Source: DASZVN01 sp035547055
Lineage (GTDB): Bacteria; Pseudomonadota; Alphaproteobacteria; Rhizobiales; Methylopilaceae
DNA length: 14,222 nucleotides
Assembly: GCA_035547055.1 (NCBI GenBank)
Contig: DASZVN010000221.1
Location: forward strand, 1 to 14,222
Direction: 5' to 3'
A model generated the notes under the pieces. The model saw only the letters and a program-made list of their open reading frames with translations, ran no database searches and was not told where the DNA came from. Shown here piece by piece: positions 13,470 through 14,222 of the stretch. Position numbers and translations under genes: made by a program. Numbering within the stretch: position 1 is the stretch's first letter; every line of letters starts with the position of its first letter.

Positions 13470-14174
13470 ATGGCGACCGAGGGTCCCGCCGAAGCCCCCG
13501 CCGCGCCCCCGCTGCGCTCGGCGGTCGAGGCGGTGGTGCATTCGATCAAGGCCGGCCTCAGCGAGGGTCGCATCGTGCCGGGCCAGCGCCTCGTCGAGCC
13601 GGATCTGGTCGCAGCGCTCGGCGTCAGCCGCAACTCCGTGCGCGAGGGGCTGCAGCGCCTCGCCGCCGAGGGGGTGGTCGAGCTCGAACGCTTCCGCGGC
13701 GCCCGGGTGCGGCGGCTGTCGCGCGAGGACGTGCTGGAGCTGAACCTGGTGCGCGAGGTGCTCGAAGGTGCCGCCGCGCGGGAGGCGGCGCGGCGGGTCG
13801 ACGCCGCCGGCCGCGCCAGGCTGGCGGCGATCGAGGAGGACTGGGACCGGACCTCGGCAGCCACGACGAGCGAGCAGCGCCGCGGCCAGCTCTACGGCAA
13901 GTACAACCAGGCCTTCCACGACCTCGTCATCGAGCTCAGCGGCCAGCGCCATCTGCGGACCTTCATCGCCCAGACCCAGCTCGCGCTGATCCGGCTCGAG
14001 TTCAGCCAGCTCCTCGGCCAGCCGGCCGAGATCGAGCGCTCGCGCGCCCAGCACCGCGGCATCGTCGAGGCGATCCTCGCCGGCGACGGCGCGGCCGCCG
14101 AGCGCCGCATGCGCGCCCACGTCCACTCGACGGCGGAAAGGATCCTGACCGCGCCGCAGGACTATTTCGACTGA
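13470..14174 (+). CDS. GntR-family transcriptional regulator, FCD subfamily
   Basis: A 234-residue regulator. A winged helix occupies about residues 20-83 (HSIKAGLSEGRIVPGQRLVE, PDLVAALGVSRNSVREGLQR and a wing FRGARVRRLS), followed by an FCD domain of helices (LVREVLEGAAAREAARRV onward). Unlike the GntR protein at 6214, the likely metal ligands are kept: Asn146 and His150 in KYNQAFHDLVI, His195 in AQHRGIVEAILAGD, and His217 in RMRAHVHS. A GGAGGAGA ribosome-binding site precedes the ATG, and the gene follows the MetE-like gene by 18 nt as the last member of its operon. It is the natural candidate to control the divergent ABC and aldolase promoters in response to the imported compound or a metabolite of it. 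The remaining 48 bases of the window show no gene. Confidence 0.92.
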   Translation: MATEGPAEAPAAPPLRSAVEAVVHSIKAGLSEGRIVPGQRLVEPDLVAALGVSRNSVREGLQRLAAEGVVELERFRGARVRRLSREDVLELNLVREVLEGAAAREAARRVDAAGRARLAAIEEDWDRTSAATTSEQRRGQLYGKYNQAFHDLVIELSGQRHLRTFIAQTQLALIRLEFSQLLGQPAEIERSRAQHRGIVEAILAGDGAAAERRMRAHVHSTAERILTAPQDYFD

Positions 14175-14222
14175 CGTGAACGTCCGGCGCCCCGACCAAC
14201 GCCAACCTTCCAGCGCTCCAGC

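Noticed and set aside
12243..14126. A 627-codon leftward frame opposite the MetE-like and GntR genes
   Set aside because: Its Asp/Glu/Gly/Arg-rich translation mirrors the third-position bias of the real genes on the plus strand, and it has no motif and no ribosome-binding site.
1..14222. CRISPR arrays, tRNA or rRNA genes, insertion sequences, integrases
   Set aside because: No regularly spaced repeats, cloverleaf-like sequences, rRNA signatures or transposase/integrase motifs were seen in either strand.

Overview
This is a very GC-rich window (about 70% G+C by eye, with strongly G/C-biased third codon positions). Its contents are scavenging and catabolic accessory genes: FCD-type GntR regulators, a NitT/TauT-type ABC importer, an amidase, an SDR and a crotonase. 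This points to an alphaproteobacterium, probably in the Hyphomicrobiales/Rhodospirillales range, but no rRNA or housekeeping marker is present to fix the taxon. I see no tRNA, rRNA, CRISPR array, transposase or integrase.

Left part (1-3184). A DUF899 thioredoxin-like gene and a translationally coupled small membrane protein run leftward. They diverge from a rightward gene for a TPR-like/double winged-helix regulator, which is followed 9 nt later by a cytoplasmic beta-propeller protein. At the extreme left edge is coding-like leftward sequence with no usable start codon. Between the propeller and the next gene (3185-3462) lies what looks like a decayed leftward relic of an ABC substrate-binding protein tail.

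Middle part (3463-7882). A classical SDR dehydrogenase stands alone. A leftward cupin-fragment/amidase pair diverges from a rightward FCD-GntR regulator. A perfect TTGTCTGACAA palindrome sits midway between the divergent starts. Related GTC-N-GAC boxes lie just outside both ends of this three-gene cassette, and the two outer boxes are embedded in a ~28-bp imperfect direct repeat. A convergent enoyl-CoA hydratase/isomerase-family gene follows.

Right part (7988-14174). This is a coherent unit. A leftward operon encodes a periplasmic substrate-binding protein, an ATPase and a tandem-duplicated (two-domain) permease, with stop/start overlaps at each junction. It diverges from a rightward operon encoding a class II aldolase, a MetE-C-terminal-like zinc methyl/alkyl-transferase and a second FCD-GntR regulator. 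The 140-bp divergent region holds spaced GGAC repeats that could be the regulator's operator. My reading, which is inference, is that the importer feeds a small molecule to the aldolase and the MetE-like enzyme under GntR control. An organosulfur or methylated sugar-acid-like substrate is conceivable, but the sequence does not fix it. This import-plus-catabolism unit is the best candidate in the window for an uncharacterised pathway.
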